From Flammula alnicola (taxonomy: Eukaryota > Basidiomycota > Agaricomycetes > Agaricales > Strophariaceae), in NCBI GenBank assembly GCA_015499995.1, contig JADNRV010000234.1, forward strand, positions 1 to 64,000: 64,000 bases of DNA. The letters are read 5' to 3'. Within the stretch, counting starts at the first letter, position 1, and every line of letters begins with the position of its first letter. Under the pieces are notes generated by a model. That model was not told the origin of the DNA, ran no database searches, and was given only the letters and a program-made list of their open reading frames with translations. A program made the translations under genes and the position numbers. Shown here piece after piece: positions 45,429-57,019 of the stretch.

Positions 45429-46526
45429 TAACCGGCTGACCACCGCTGTACTGGAAACAAAAATAGCGTGTGCGTACGCCACAATTCTAATAATAATAAT
45501 GCTTCTAAAGAAGCCGGAGCCGGCAGCGGTACAGTTTTCCCACTGGCGACCCCAGGTCTCTAAATATAGCAACACGTGCGTAACCAACGTGTGACAGGCA
45601 AGGGGTATCCGGCTTTCCATGCCGTGCCCGCACTAGACCGGTTACTACCCGGCCCCGAGCATGTACTCCCGCGCTTAACATTCGGAACCTAGCGCCTAAA
45701 TGTAATTAGAGCGCGCGTTAACGCACGGGTATATCTCAACCGCAATACGTCCGCAACGATAAAAACACAAGTCGGACCGAGATGCCCGAAAAGCCCGAAG
45801 CTCCCCGAGCACCAGCCAGAATAGCAGTGTACGTCCTTGCCGTCACCCCTGGACTACTCCAACTGTTCCCGATCTCAAGACCGAAGCCTTGCTAAGGTTG
45901 GTATATTCTCCGCTCCCATCCCGACGAACTTCCCGCCGGGTCGCGGTCCCTTAACCACACCACTGCGCTGCACCGCGACTAAGCCGTATCGAACGTTCTG
46001 TTCCCCGCACAGCCACCGTTAGGCTACCGTTTGGGCGTACTAGTAAGAGATCGAGGGGTGCATCGGCGAACCTTCGCCCCAAGATAGCCGTCACTTGGCG
46101 TATCCTCGCGTTTTAATATCTCGAGTACATAGCTCGTGTTTAAGACCCGAGGGCCCCCTTACTAACCGAAGCTTTTAGGGTACTTGCGTCACTTACAGAC
46201 ATAAACTCTGGGACTCCTGTCAGTAATATTTCAACCTAAGGGCGCCTACAGTCCACTCAGCTGGTCCGATCCCTGAAGCGATTATCTGCAGGTTGGGGGA
46301 TCAAATCCCAATGACAACTTGCACTGTCTTATTTTAGAACGAACGACTACGCTCGATACTAACGAATTACCTAGTGCCTGATATCGATTAAGACGAACCA
46401 GGGCCTATTACGGTTTCCATACCTTCCATACTACCTTCGGCTAGGTTTCTGGGTTAACGGTTAGGGTTCGGGTTCGGGTTTGAACCGAGCCTAAAAGGCA
46501 AATAGTAAATATCTTCGTTTGGATAT
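45429..46526 (-). other. Non-coding part of the Penelope-like region
   Basis: No frame is conserved. Near 46,451-46,480 the + strand has a degenerate telomeric stretch (GGTTAACGGTTAGGGTTCGG, then TTCGGGTT). This may mark another element's 3' junction just downstream of the reverse transcriptase frame. Confidence 0.5.
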
Positions 46527-47776
46527 TTAACCCAACGAGGGCTCTTCTCCGAAAAATGTATCGTCGAAGAGTACCAGATCGTCCGCAATAATGGGACTAT
46601 CTTCTTCAGAATTTTGTAGAGGTAGAGCATGTGTTACCGAGCTCAATACCTCACGTCTCATCTTACCCACAACATCGCCCAGGTTAGGCAAACGTTTGCG
46701 GGAGACAAGCCATCGTGCAGTCGTTAGACCAACTTTACGAACGTCGATCACGTCCCTGACCTCCATACTATTACTGGTAAACCCCATGGGGCGCAGATAC
46801 GTAAGGGAGATATCATCCCAACCGAAGTCAGGATTGTTCAGGGTATCAACCGCTTCCAAATCTATAGGCAACTTAACAGCCGGAACTGACTGGTCACCGT
46901 TCGACTCGTCCACTGACATCGACACTTCCTCCTGGGCTGGATCCGGAGACCCACTCACGTCAACATCCATCGGTTCGGCCGGAGCCAACCCGCGACGAAC
47001 ATCGAACCCAAGTCCTTCCGCGTACTTTGCGATGGTAGTATAATCAATAGTAGATATATCGGCTCCGTAACGGGACTTAGCGAATTCGTAAAGTCGGGAT
47101 AACCTGTTCGAGCGAACCTCGGACAGACTGGTTATCCAGCGTTTAACGACAACATTCTGAAGTTCTCGTAGGTCGAACGTTTCCCAGATCGGGTTGAACT
47201 CTGATTTCAGGACCAAGAGATCAATTATGGCTCCTCCGGTATCCGGTCTTTTGGACCGGTCTCCATTTGCGCTCTCCTCAAAGCGCGCATGCCATCTCTT
47301 GTTGGTGTTGTCCTTTAACCATTTGTTTAACAACTTCAACGGGTAGCCTCTACTGATGTAGATACTTCGAAGATCTTGGAGAGCCTCGAAGTAATTAGCA
47401 GGATTACTACTAAGTACGGCTAGCCGTGACATCTCTCCCAAGAAGGTGCCCTTTCGGACATCGAGGGGGTGGTGAGATGCGAACGGGATGCGTTCAAGGT
47501 GGTTACGTGCTTTGCGGTAAGGTTGCCATTCAAGTCGGTTGCTAGCCGGGTTGATGTACAACATCATGTCCAGGAATGCGAGATGAAACTCGCTCACGTC
47601 CCACGTAAGTTCGTGCTCGTCAAACTTTATGAATGACTGACAATACTCAAGCGCTTCTTCGCGAGAGTTGGCATACACTAAAGCAAGACCGTCGTCGATA
47701 AACCGAGCGTAGAACGCCAGTTTACCTTTATTTAGCTCGACGGGAGCCCATTTTTCCTCAAAGACAGCGCCCCACA
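46527..47776 (-). pseudogene. Penelope-like (Coprina-type) reverse transcriptase, 5'-truncated
   Basis: The frame enters at 47776 without a start, shortly before the catalytic YARFIDDGLALVYA box (reverse transcriptase motif with the two catalytic Asp). It continues through blocks typical of basidiomycete Penelope-like elements (LEWQPYRKARNHLERIPF, SHHPLDVRKGTFLGEMSR and SIYISRGYPLKLL) to a stop at 46527. The upstream palm/fingers are missing and no GIY-YIG endonuclease is seen; the C-terminal tail is acidic and unrelated to one. Coprina elements are known to lack the endonuclease and to sit at telomeres. The truncated 5' end abuts the second satellite copy exactly. It is not functional as read. 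Confidence 0.75.
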
Positions 47777-48170
47777 GGTTATGGGACTATATTGCTAGGG
47801 ATCCCTAGGGATTTTTAGTAGGGATCCCTAGGGACGGAGTAGGGATGCAGAGAGATGGTGTAGGGATGCAGAGAGTTGGCGCAGGGACGGTGTAGGGATT
47901 GCGGAGGGACAGTGTAGGGATTGCGGAGGGACAGTGTAGGGATTGCGGAGGGACAGTGTAGGGATTGCGGAGGGACAGTGTAGGGACAGCATAGATATGG
48001 TGGCGTGGGGCTCAGTGCACCCCACGGGACACACTCATGTCGCATAGAGACAGTGGTGGCGTGGGGCTCGGTGCACCCCGCAGGACACACTCATGTCGCG
48101 TAGAGACAGTGGTGGCGTGGGGCTCGGTGCACCCCACGGGACACACTCATGTCACATAGAGTCAGATTAT
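47777..48170. repeat. Satellite block, right copy, followed by ~57-bp units
   Basis: 47777-48028 repeats the 252-bp block at 44376-44627. It runs on into units of about 57 bp (CACACTCATGTC ... GACAGTGGTGGCGTGGGGCTCGGTGCACCCC), which appear again at 49,250-49,470. Confidence 0.85.
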
Positions 48171-49670
48171 GCGAAGTGTACATAGACGGTAGCCACCATC
48201 AGTGTACTGGAAAATTTGCTTGTCTGTAAGATTTTAAAGTCCAACTCCTTCACAAACATGTTACCATAATCAAAGAGGATTCATAAAGTGTTATTGCTAT
48301 TTCAGTTTGGATAAAGGTGCATTGCACCGCCTACTCTCGGCCTGTTCCACCGCCTAACTCGTCGCCCGTTTCAGTGCCTACTCACCGCCCGTTCCAGCGC
48401 CTACTTGGCGCCCGTTTCAGTGCCTACTTGGCGCCCGTTTCAGCACCTACTCGCCGCGGGCCATTCTGCGACCAATAGCTGTAGATGATGATACAGCAAA
48501 AAGACTTACCGCGATCCAGAAATATGAGCTACAAATGGCCGAAATCCAACTCAAACGGCAGAAACTTGAGCTTGAAGTCCAAGAAAAGAAGACTGCAGCT
48601 GAAATACGCTGTATCGAGGTGAAAGCAGAGGAACGCCGTCATGCGTTAAATGACAGATGACAGCGCGAGAAGGAGAAACATGAAATTATGATACGTTTCA
48701 CGGCACTTGTCACTGGATCAAGTAGCAAAAAGAACATGGTAGAGCAGCTAGGAAACGCGTGAAGTTCAGTTTGTAATTTGGCCTTCAGTACTAAATACAC
48801 ATGCATCTGAACAGTTCTCTGGCTGTGATAACTCTATTTATTCAGGCGCTACATAGACATCCAATAACTCCCGCCATCAAGCAGAAGTCTTAGTATTACA
48901 GACTCTGGCGGAATGGGGGGGGGCCATTCTGGTACTAATAGCTGGAAAAATGGACGGGGAGTGGGAAAGCGGGTGGAGAGTGTGTTCGCAGCAGGCGCTG
49001 GAACGGGCGGCGAGTAGACGCTGGAACGGGCGCCAAGTAGGCGCTGGAACGGGCGGCGAGTAGACGCTGGAACGGGCGCCAAGTAGGCGCTGGAACGGGC
49101 GGCGAGTAGACGCTGGAACGGGCGCCAAGTAGGCGCTGGAACGGGCACCAAGTAGGCGTTGAGGGCCGATGGCGGCGGAGGCAGAGCAGAAGTGGCGGAG
49201 CAGAAGTGGTGAGGTGAGAGGTGGTCCCGGAGTATGACGGTGTAGGGACAGCATAGATATGGTGGCGTGGGGCTCGGTGCACCCCGCGGAACACACTTAT
49301 GTCGTGTAGAGACAGTGGTGGCGTGGGGCTCGGTGCACCCCGCGGGACACACTCATGTCGCGTAGAGACAGTGGTGGCGTGGGGCTCGGTGCACCCCGCG
49401 GGACACACTCATGTCGCGTAGAGACAGTGGTGGCGTGGAGCTCGGTGCACCCCACGGGACACACTCATGTCACATAGAGTCAGATTATGCTCAGTGTACA
49501 TAGACGGTAGCATGGGAATCAGTGCACCCCATGGAAAACACACCATCAGTGTACCCGAAAATTTGCTTGTCTGTAATATTTCAAAGTCCAACTCCTTCAC
49601 AAACACGTTACCGTAATTCAAAGAGGATACATAAAGTGTTATTGCTATTTATGTTTGGATAAATCCAATA
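48170..49670. repeat. Complex satellite region with direct and inverted parts
   Basis: A ~150-bp segment (from CAGATTATG to GTTTGGATAAA) occurs at about 48,165-48,320 and, diverged, at 49,483-49,662. A ~24-bp unit with CGCCTACTTGGCGCCCGTTTCAG-type sequence is at 48,330-48,450, and its reverse complement is at 48,990-49,165. ~57-bp units lie at 49,250-49,470. Confidence 0.8.
48480..48762 (+). pseudogene. Fragment of a Lys/Glu-rich coiled-coil protein
   Basis: The frame reads through DDDTAKRLTAIQKYELQMAE and further heptads to a TGA at about 48658, then continues in frame (REKEKHEIMIRFTALVTG) to a second stop at 48760-48762. This resembles the C-terminal helix of Myb-like proteins that accompany some fungal transposons, but the fragment is too short to assign. 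It sits inside satellite DNA. Confidence 0.45.
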
Positions 49671-49713
49671 TATAGTACAATGCACGCCTCTGGCGTGTAT
49701 TTTACTATATATT
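49667..49713. repeat. Near-perfect inverted repeat, 22-bp arms with a 3-nt loop
   Basis: Arms 49667-49688 and 49692-49713 pair at 20 of 22 positions around TCT. The core is CACGCC/GGCGTG and the outer parts are AT-rich. It could extrude as a cruciform, be a fold-back element end, or a terminator-like hairpin. It lies at the right edge of the satellite region. Confidence 0.75.
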
Positions 49714-51006
49714 TGACTTTACCATACAAATAAGCTCATTCACTTATGATATACATCCAGAATTCACAAAGGGTTTCGGTTGAGTTGGACTTAGAAATAT
49801 TACAGACAAGCAAATTGTTAAACCATACAGAGCGAAAAGGAATTTTTATTGAACGTCTCACGAAATTTATTAAGTTTCCCACACACGCAGATGACAACAA
49901 TGAGAAGCTGGTTGAATAGATAGACTTAAAATAATATAATACACGAGTGCTAACACAGAGTAAAAACTATGTAGGGTGTATCACAAAGAATCGGACCCGG
50001 GATCAGAAGTATTTGGGTTGAGGGGTCTGAACGTAACAAAGTTCGACTGTATAAACTCTAACAGATGGTCATACAGTGAGGAAACAATTTGTTTTATTAA
50101 AAACACTAATATGCGGCAAGAGTTATATTCTATTTAAGGTAAGCTAAGCGCTCGCAGAGGCGCGGAGGGTGCAATTGGGCGGTAAGAGGCAAACGAACAC
50201 GCTGTAGGCAGCCTGGAGACTCCAGTGAGGTGACACCAAGGGGCAGGATATATGACTTGTCCGTCGTCGAGAAGTCGGACAGCGAGGAGGTGCTGCAGGT
50301 GAAAGAACGAGCGCAAAGCTTGTTCGTTTGTCGAAGTAGATGCAGAGGAGGTTAGCGGCACCGCGGATGATTGAGTGCAGAGGATCGGGATTAACCCGAC
50401 TTGTGGGCTTACGTCCTCCCTAACCCATGGGTGATGAACGAGATATACCAGTCTCTTGCCAAAAGCCAGATTTTATTATTGAGAAGGATTGATTCTAATT
50501 GAATGCTTCTCAACAACAAAATATAGCTTTTAACAAGACACTAGTGTCTCGTTCAAAACTCAGAGGTCCGGAAGGATGCGAGCCACAGGGTCGCAACTGC
50601 CCCAAAGTCTTAGGGTGGAAGCGGCCGTGGGGACTCGAGTTGAGTAGCGCCAGGGTTGTGGCTTGTACGAACGATCTCTAGGCTCCTTCGTCGTCATGTG
50701 GAGGAGCGTTACGGCTGCGCAGAGGGCAGAATTAGGCGGCGAGGACGCTCGCGGGTGCATGGAAGCTCTCGGAGAGCAGACGCCGTCGAAGAGGGAGGTG
50801 TTGGTGTGGACAAATGAGCGCGGAGCACGTTCGCCAAGCGGGCACGATCATGATTAGCACGATAGCGGACGATTGAGCGCGGAGGTTCGGGATTAATATG
50901 ACTTGTGGCTCACGTCCTCCCAAACCAGATGACGTTGGTCCGGTCTCGCCATTGGTAAGGCAGAAAGTGCGATGTATTCGTAAATATTAAACAACTACAT
51001 ATATCT
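49714..51006. repeat. Gene-free AT-rich segment and two diverged copies of a 5'-flank-like repeat
   Basis: 49,714-50,130 is AT-rich with nothing recognised. Segments at about 50,280-50,460 and 50,800-50,960 share ATTGAG(T/C)GC(A/G)GAGG, CGGGATTAA and GACTTGTGG..TACGTCCTCCC words, so they are diverged copies of one repeat. Confidence 0.5.
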
Positions 51007-51026
51007 GGGGATCATCGCGCGTCACC
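51007..51026. repeat. GGGGATCRTCGCGCGTCACC motif, copy 1
   Basis: A 20-bp motif about 60 bp past the 3' end of the leftward gene at 51088-52380. Close copies lie at 53808, 57399 and 57468. Confidence 0.6.
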
Positions 51027-51087
51027 ATTTGAGACTGGTGATGGCACCCGGCCCCCCATCTGAGGAACGTCTGTCCCACGGCTGATC

Positions 51088-52380
51088 CTATTGGCCGGTG
51101 CTGAGTATATACAGGAGCCTGAGGGTTATATGGCCTGCATAACGTACCAAAAAAATGAAATCTTCGCTAAATGTCTTGATGAGCGAGCTCATCGAGGGAA
51201 ATTCGGGGAACACAATGATCTTGCGATCCTGGGTTGCAGTCTCGCCCTCGCGGAGCTGGGGGTTAGGCGGGTAATGGACGGTTACGTCGGCAAATGTCGG
51301 AAGAGGGAGGTCATCATGCGTTAGCTCAACGAGAGGGACGTCGTCGGCTGCATTTAATGGATTGTCGAAGGACTCGCGATAGAGGAGAATGATATCCTGA
51401 ACGGCCTGCTCGCTAGCTAGCGACCTCAACATCTCCTCCGAGAGTTTGAATAAGCCTAAAGAAAAGAGACTTTGTCAGGCGGTCATCGACTTAAAAGAAT
51501 AAAGGAGAATGACTTACGGGGAGCAGGGGTTTTCTTCGTCTGCTTCTTCTTCTTGCTGACTTGCGCTCCCAGTCCTTCCATCAGGCGCTCCAACTCCAAC
51601 TCCATCTTCTCCATCTTCTCAATGTTCTCTGGTGTGTTCAGGAGCTCGGCGGCATTGCTGCATTTGGCCACGGCGCGAATGACGGCGGTGATTTTAGCCC
51701 CGGTCAACGTCGAGTCGTCGAGATCTGGTAGATACAAAATAATAAGCATCATGTGGCAGGAAGTAGTAAGAAATCTATTTACCGTTGAATGCTTCAAGAG
51801 CTTCCTGCTCGTAGATAGCGAAGCGCTTCTTGGAGCGATCGAGACGCTCGGTCAAGTAGCTCCAAGTCCGCTGGGCAAGGGCCTGGGTGGGAGCACGGAA
51901 GCGTTCGGGTAGGCATCCCATTGCATCTAGACACTCGTCGCCGAAGAGTTCGACAGCGATAGCGTCCAAGCAAACTGGCAGCCAGATAGCGCCCATAGGC
52001 CACGAAGAGGCATCCTCCGTTTGCTCGAGGGGATGGCAGTTGTTGGCGGCGATGACGGCGATGATCTTGTCGTGGATCCCAGCAGATCGCCAGATGGCGT
52101 TGATCCAATCTCGCCATTTCTCGCGACCAGGAAGGGCGGTGCCTCGCCTTTGCGAAACGAAAGCAATCTTCTCGTCTTCCGTGGGCTTAGCGCGGTATTG
52201 GTCGAAATAGGATGCGATGTTGCTGGCATCCTCGGGCGTCCATCCCTTCGGAAGTAGCTTAGGGTCCTCAGGAAACAGGCCGTGCTTGACGCCCGTAGCA
52301 GCCTGCCAGACGGGATAATCCCATGGGATGCCGAGGGTGTGGAGTTCGATGATAGCGCTCGCGATGGTATGGGTGGGCAT
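51088..52380 (-). CDS. Unknown multicopy-type fungal protein, gene 1 of the 51-59 kb group
   Basis: It starts at 52380 (MPTHTIASAIIELHTLGIPW). Exon 1 runs to about 51783, exon 2 from about 51725 to about 51520, and exon 3 from about 51455 to 51088, with short introns. The product is about 380 residues. Features: an N-terminal globular part with FPEDPKLLPKGWTPEDASN; a helical region (MEKMELELERLMEGLG) followed by a Lys-rich KKKKQTKK patch that could be a nuclear signal; and a C-terminal helical/acidic part. No frameshift is apparent. I recognise no domain. Similar proteins are, from memory, scattered in many agaricomycete genomes without a known role. Confidence 0.55.
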
Positions 52381-53807
52381 TTGAACAACGGGATTTCTGA
52401 GAGATGGGGATGAGCGTTCGATGTAACATTCAAGATATGTAAATAGGACTACTTACCAGCAACAGAGCAATGCACGGTAGGGACGGATAAATAAATCACG
52501 AGTCGAATCGGAGAATCTGAAAGGAAAACGTCGTTAGCAGGTGTAATCGGACGGAGACAATAGAAAGGAAAACTTACGATGAGGCGAATGGGGCGCGACG
52601 CGCGTCAGGAGACGATAGTAACAGGGGATGGGGACGTGAATTTGAAGGCGAGAGCGACAGGAGGCTGGCGACCGCATGGAACGTTTGTCCCGAGACTCCG
52701 GGGGCACGCATACTAGCTAACAGTCGGGTTCAGACGGAGACAGGGGAAGGGAGAGAAAGGAGAAAGGACATACCGTCGATTGCAAATATCGCGCGGAAAT
52801 CAGTCTACGGAGCGCGACGACAGATTTGGCAGATTGAGTCGCGAGAGCTATACTCCGGCGACCCGTTTTCTTCTATGGATAACGCAGAGGATAGAGCAGT
52901 CTAGTTTAGCCACGGAGAGGGGACGGAGAATAGGGAAAGCACATACCGGTTGCATGAAATATCATATTGGCGCGATCCGATCGCGAGCCCAAACGGATGA
53001 GATATGTTGGATCTTGAGGTATGAGTCGCAAGAGATATACTCCGGCGACCCGTTGTCTTCTTTTGACAACGCAGAGGATCAACCAGTGCGTTGTCGGCGT
53101 CGTTGAACCCGCCTCCATGGTGGAGGCGGGTTGAGGATCAGAAATCAAACGTTGCGTGGTTGTGTGATGCTATTTGTTTACATCAGAGGCTTTCGCTCTG
53201 CCGCCGCGCCGTGCAAGTATTTATTTACATCAGAAGCTTTCGCTCTGCCGTCGCGCCGGTTATTTGTTTGCATCAGAGGCTGATGGCTGGGCGCCTAAAA
53301 CGTTGGAACTCATGTCTCTCGCATTGGTTTGTGTTCAACGACACCGACAGCACTGGTCTATCCTCTGCGTTGTCAACGGGTCGGCGGAGTATATCTCTTA
53401 CCACCCAATTCACCAAATCGCTCGCCGTGCCCTATAGAAAATTTCTTATTCGTCCGTTGTTGAAAGTTGCAATCCCACTGTCTCGTTCTTTTAGTCTGTC
53501 GATTAGCATGTAAATTAGCATCTATTTCTCCGCCCGCCACGGTTTCGCACAAGAGCTCACTGTTCCCTCCTCATTATCCATGTTACAATGTCCAAAGTGT
53601 TCTGGTTGAGTTGAATCATGATATTCATATTTTAAGGCAAATGAAATGCATTCGTGTGTCGCTTACCCCGCTGTAACATTCCTTCAGGGCGTTCTATTGC
53701 TTCGTACAAGGATCTCGCCAATGACCTTCAACAATCTCACTTGAACCGTGTGCAGCTCTACTACCCAGTTCAATTTACTTAGGTTCTCCGACCTGCACTT
53801 TGGGCAT
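52381..53807. repeat. Gene-free spacer with tandem and inverted repeats
   Basis: A segment with ATATACTCCGGCGACCCGTTGTCTTC and AACGCAGAGGAT occurs at about 52,850-52,895 and 53,030-53,085, and in inverted orientation at about 53,345-53,410. Between them (53,165-53,290) a ~48-bp unit (TTACATCAGAGGCTTTCGCTCTGCCG) is repeated about three times. Confidence 0.65.
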
Positions 53808-53827
53808 GGGGATCGTCGCGCGTCACC
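53808..53827. repeat. GGGGATCGTCGCGCGTCACC motif, copy 2
   Basis: It differs from copy 1 by one base and lies about 70 bp past the 3' end of the leftward gene at 53897-57019. Confidence 0.6.
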
Positions 53828-53896
53828 AGAGAGATTCGCGCTCACGTTGACTTATGGTCTGAACTAAGTCAGGGCAAAATACTATCATGTTGACGG

Positions 53897-56800
53897 CTAT
53901 ATATTACAAAAGATAAATAAAAAAAAACCCGAGGACGCAAGCCAAAGAGCATGACACAAGAACGACGAATAATAAAACACAGATGTCATGATTTGGGCCT
54001 GCTGCAAGAATTCAGTAAGTTGAATTTGAAGAACAATCGAGTGCGAACTTACAGAACACGCAAGAATGGAGTGCTTAGGGACGGAACGCAGCACACAAGC
54101 TATCGACGATCGGAATTCTACAAGAAATGGCAAGGTAAATTGCGTCACGCAACAGTCAATCGAATGAGCACTTACGAAGCGACTTTTCTGACGCCGAACC
54201 CAATCCTCTACATACCCTGCCTGGTAATGGTCGACACCCACCTCGATCCTCTTCGTTATCAGGTTGGCTTTCCGTAGGGCAGACCTCCACGCGCTCGCAG
54301 ACAGAAGTTGGAAAGGCTGCGTACGGTTACGCGTGAGGCGCTTCTGATAGAACTCCTCCGCCAACGGCGTCCACTCCATTCGCAAGAAACAGCCCGTGGC
54401 ACGCCACGTGCTATCCTGAGGCCACCACGAAAGCTGGGCGCGCGTTCCGTCGACGAAACTCTCCTCCATACCCTTCGGAACAGAAGCGGTCTGGACGAAG
54501 TAGACGCCGCAGATGATGTCCTTGTCATTTTCGGTCAGCTGGTCGTCCACGAGCGTGAAACGATTGAACCGGCCAATGACATTACCGTGCGACGACGGCC
54601 CATCCAGAACAGTGGATGCCTCCAGGACGTCGCGAGCGATCCGGGCAATGATACCGCCGTGTAGAAGTGCCGCGCGACCCTTGGGACCCCTGAGAAGGTT
54701 TTCCCGAACCCGCAAATACTGCAGGTAGTCTTCCTGAGTCGGGGCGTACGTTTCTGGTCGACATCCAAGGCCAATCGAGGGCCGGGGATTGGGATAGAGG
54801 GGTGGAGGGGCTTCCACAGCAGCGACGGTGTTGAAAGGAACTCCACGTCGAACAAGTTCCCGCGCAATGACGTCCACGGTTTGCCATTTCTCGCGGAAAA
54901 TGAGCAAGACGGTGGATGGATCCGACGTCGCGATCATCCAAGGCTGCGTGTCCACCCAACCTCGCTTGTGGACGAGGTAGAGCACTGGAGTGCCCGTCGT
55001 TACAATATCGATGTCCAAGGTCTCGCTTTTAAGAGACACGGGTGACGGGTGCTGCGGCGTGTGGTCGAAAGCAGCAGGAAGATGTTCGAATGTCCAACTC
55101 GTGTTCAAGAGCATGTGGACGAGGTTGAGGACTCCATCCTCGACCCCGGGTGCTATTACAACCTGCGAGAGCGACAGGGCCGTCAGCGCCTTTTTGAACG
55201 AGATGCGCTCTTTCCGATCCTTGGAAAGCTTGATGTTCCAATTATGGGGCGAATACAGGTCGAAACCGAAACGATCCCGCAGGAAAGTGACGGAGTCGAC
55301 GGTCTCAACGTGGGATGCGTTGAGACGATTCTCTTCCGAGGTGTCCTCTGCCACCGCATTCGGCCCCAAAACTGGTTGTCGCAGGTCTTCGACAATGGCG
55401 GTATCAAGGGAAGCTGCGTGTCGGTCGTTAGGAACCTGAAGACGAGGCTTCACTGGGAGGATATAAGAGTCGTCATCAGATTCATCTTCGCTATCGAGGG
55501 GTTCTGCGGACTGGGGGTTCTCCTCCGAAAACTTAGGAAGCTGCGGGCACAGGTCCCACTCGTTCCGATGGGATGTGAACCGGCGTTGGTTGCGCGTGAA
55601 ATTCGACCACTCGCATTCGACTTCCTTCGAGTTCACCTTCTCCCGGATATACGAGCCGCTATTCCCAATCTGCGTCCACACGTAGACCGTAGATGTTTTG
55701 CTGTAAAGGTGCTTCTTCGCATTCTCCTCTCGACTTAGTCGTCGCTGCCGCTCTGGCGCAGTCTCGGTGAGGAGACGAGCAGCCCGAGCCTGCTCTGCTT
55801 TCGCGAAGAACTTCTCCAGCTCTATCAACGCCTCGGATGTAGACGTAGACGGCGCAAAAGGTGAGGCCGAGGGGGCGATTGGCACGGAGGTGGAGGTGGA
55901 GGGCGTGGATGACGACGGCGCATTCTGCTCCGGCTGTGAAGGAGAGAAAGGAGGATCGTAGGGGTCGTCGACTGCCATGTAATCGTCAACGTCGCCTGAA
56001 GCGAAGTCATCGCGTCTGCCTTTCCCAGTGCGACTAATCTTGGGATCGTAATGGTAACTCGGTAAGACGAGGTTATTGGATGTTTGCGTCTTGACCTTGG
56101 CGGATTCAATGACATCTAGGGGAGGGAGAAGATCTAAAATGTGACGATCTTGCGGCATTGTGGTCATGAAATCGTGGCCCCATAAGATCCAGACGGGAAC
56201 ACGCGCCAGAACGAAGTGGGGCAGCCAGCGCACCCAATGACTTTGGTAAGGATTGACGACGACGCCGACACGGAAGCTTCCGCTAAAATTGGCCACGTAC
56301 GACGTCCCGAGCAGGTCAAGCCATGCCCCATGGACCGGGCAAGAGCGTCGAGACATCAGTCTCAGGAAAGCAGTGTCATATGAGCCCGATGGGTCCATGT
56401 TCAACGCGAGGCCGAAGCTGACCACAGTCGCTAAGTCCTTGAAGGCATCGCGCGAACGAATAGCACATCGGGAGTGCGATCTCTTTGGTTGCATGACCGT
56501 TACGATAGCCATATTCGTAAGGAGAACTGGGGAGGACGAGGGAGGGAAGGTCCCGAAGACTGAGTAGCTCGCCGCCGATATCGAGCAAAGCGTTCTCGAG
56601 GCGAATCCAGCGAATTGCGATGTTTTCGTCCAAGGCGAATTTACGGTCGGAAGTACAGACGATAGCCTTAGAAAGCGCGTCCCTGGTAAGATTGAGACGC
56701 CCGAAGAGGTCTCCACTGTTCCTGACGAAGCGGGGTTGGAAGGCCATATAGATTTCGGAGTCAGCGAGAATCGATGGCGTTGAAAAATCTCGGCGGCCGT

Positions 56801-57019
56801 GGCGGTATGTGGGGATCATTTTGGGAACGTAGGAAGCGTTGGGAGAGACGACAAGACCTGACTCAGGATGCCACATTGCCGTTTTATCGAACAGAGTAGG
56901 CGGAAGGAGGCCAGCATTGGTGCTAGAAGGAAGAAAATATCAGCTGGGGTGTAGAGAGAGTTGCAAAGTACGAACCGCGAAGAGGAGGACGGAGCGGCAG
57001 AGCGGGTGGAGGACGACAT
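53897..57019 (-). pseudogene. Large unknown protein gene with one frameshift, gene 2 of the 51-59 kb group
   Basis: Exon 1 starts at 57019 (MSSSTRSAAPSSSSR), followed by a ~53-bp intron. The next frame runs from about 56930 to 56450, where it must shift by one base near 56453 (GCGCGATGCC) to continue in the long frame to about 54170. A last short exon may follow to 53897. The product would be about 1,000 residues. A conserved-looking N-terminal part contains RLMSRRSCPVHGAWLDLLGT. A Ser/Thr/Pro-rich acidic linker is followed by a coiled coil (EALIELEKFFAKAEQ). The C-terminal domain includes WMIATSDPSTVLLIF, LVRRGVPFNTV and GRAALLHGGIIARIARDV. I recognise no function. The pattern resembles dispersed agaricomycete proteins of unknown role. 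A sequencing error at the shift is possible. Confidence 0.6.

Noticed and set aside
46255..46330. tRNA-like sequence (CTCAGCTGGT followed by GGGATCAAATCCC)
   Set aside because: The A- and B-box-like words are suggestive, but no 7-bp acceptor stem forms, the anticodon loop lacks T33 and the T-loop starts with A. At most a relic.
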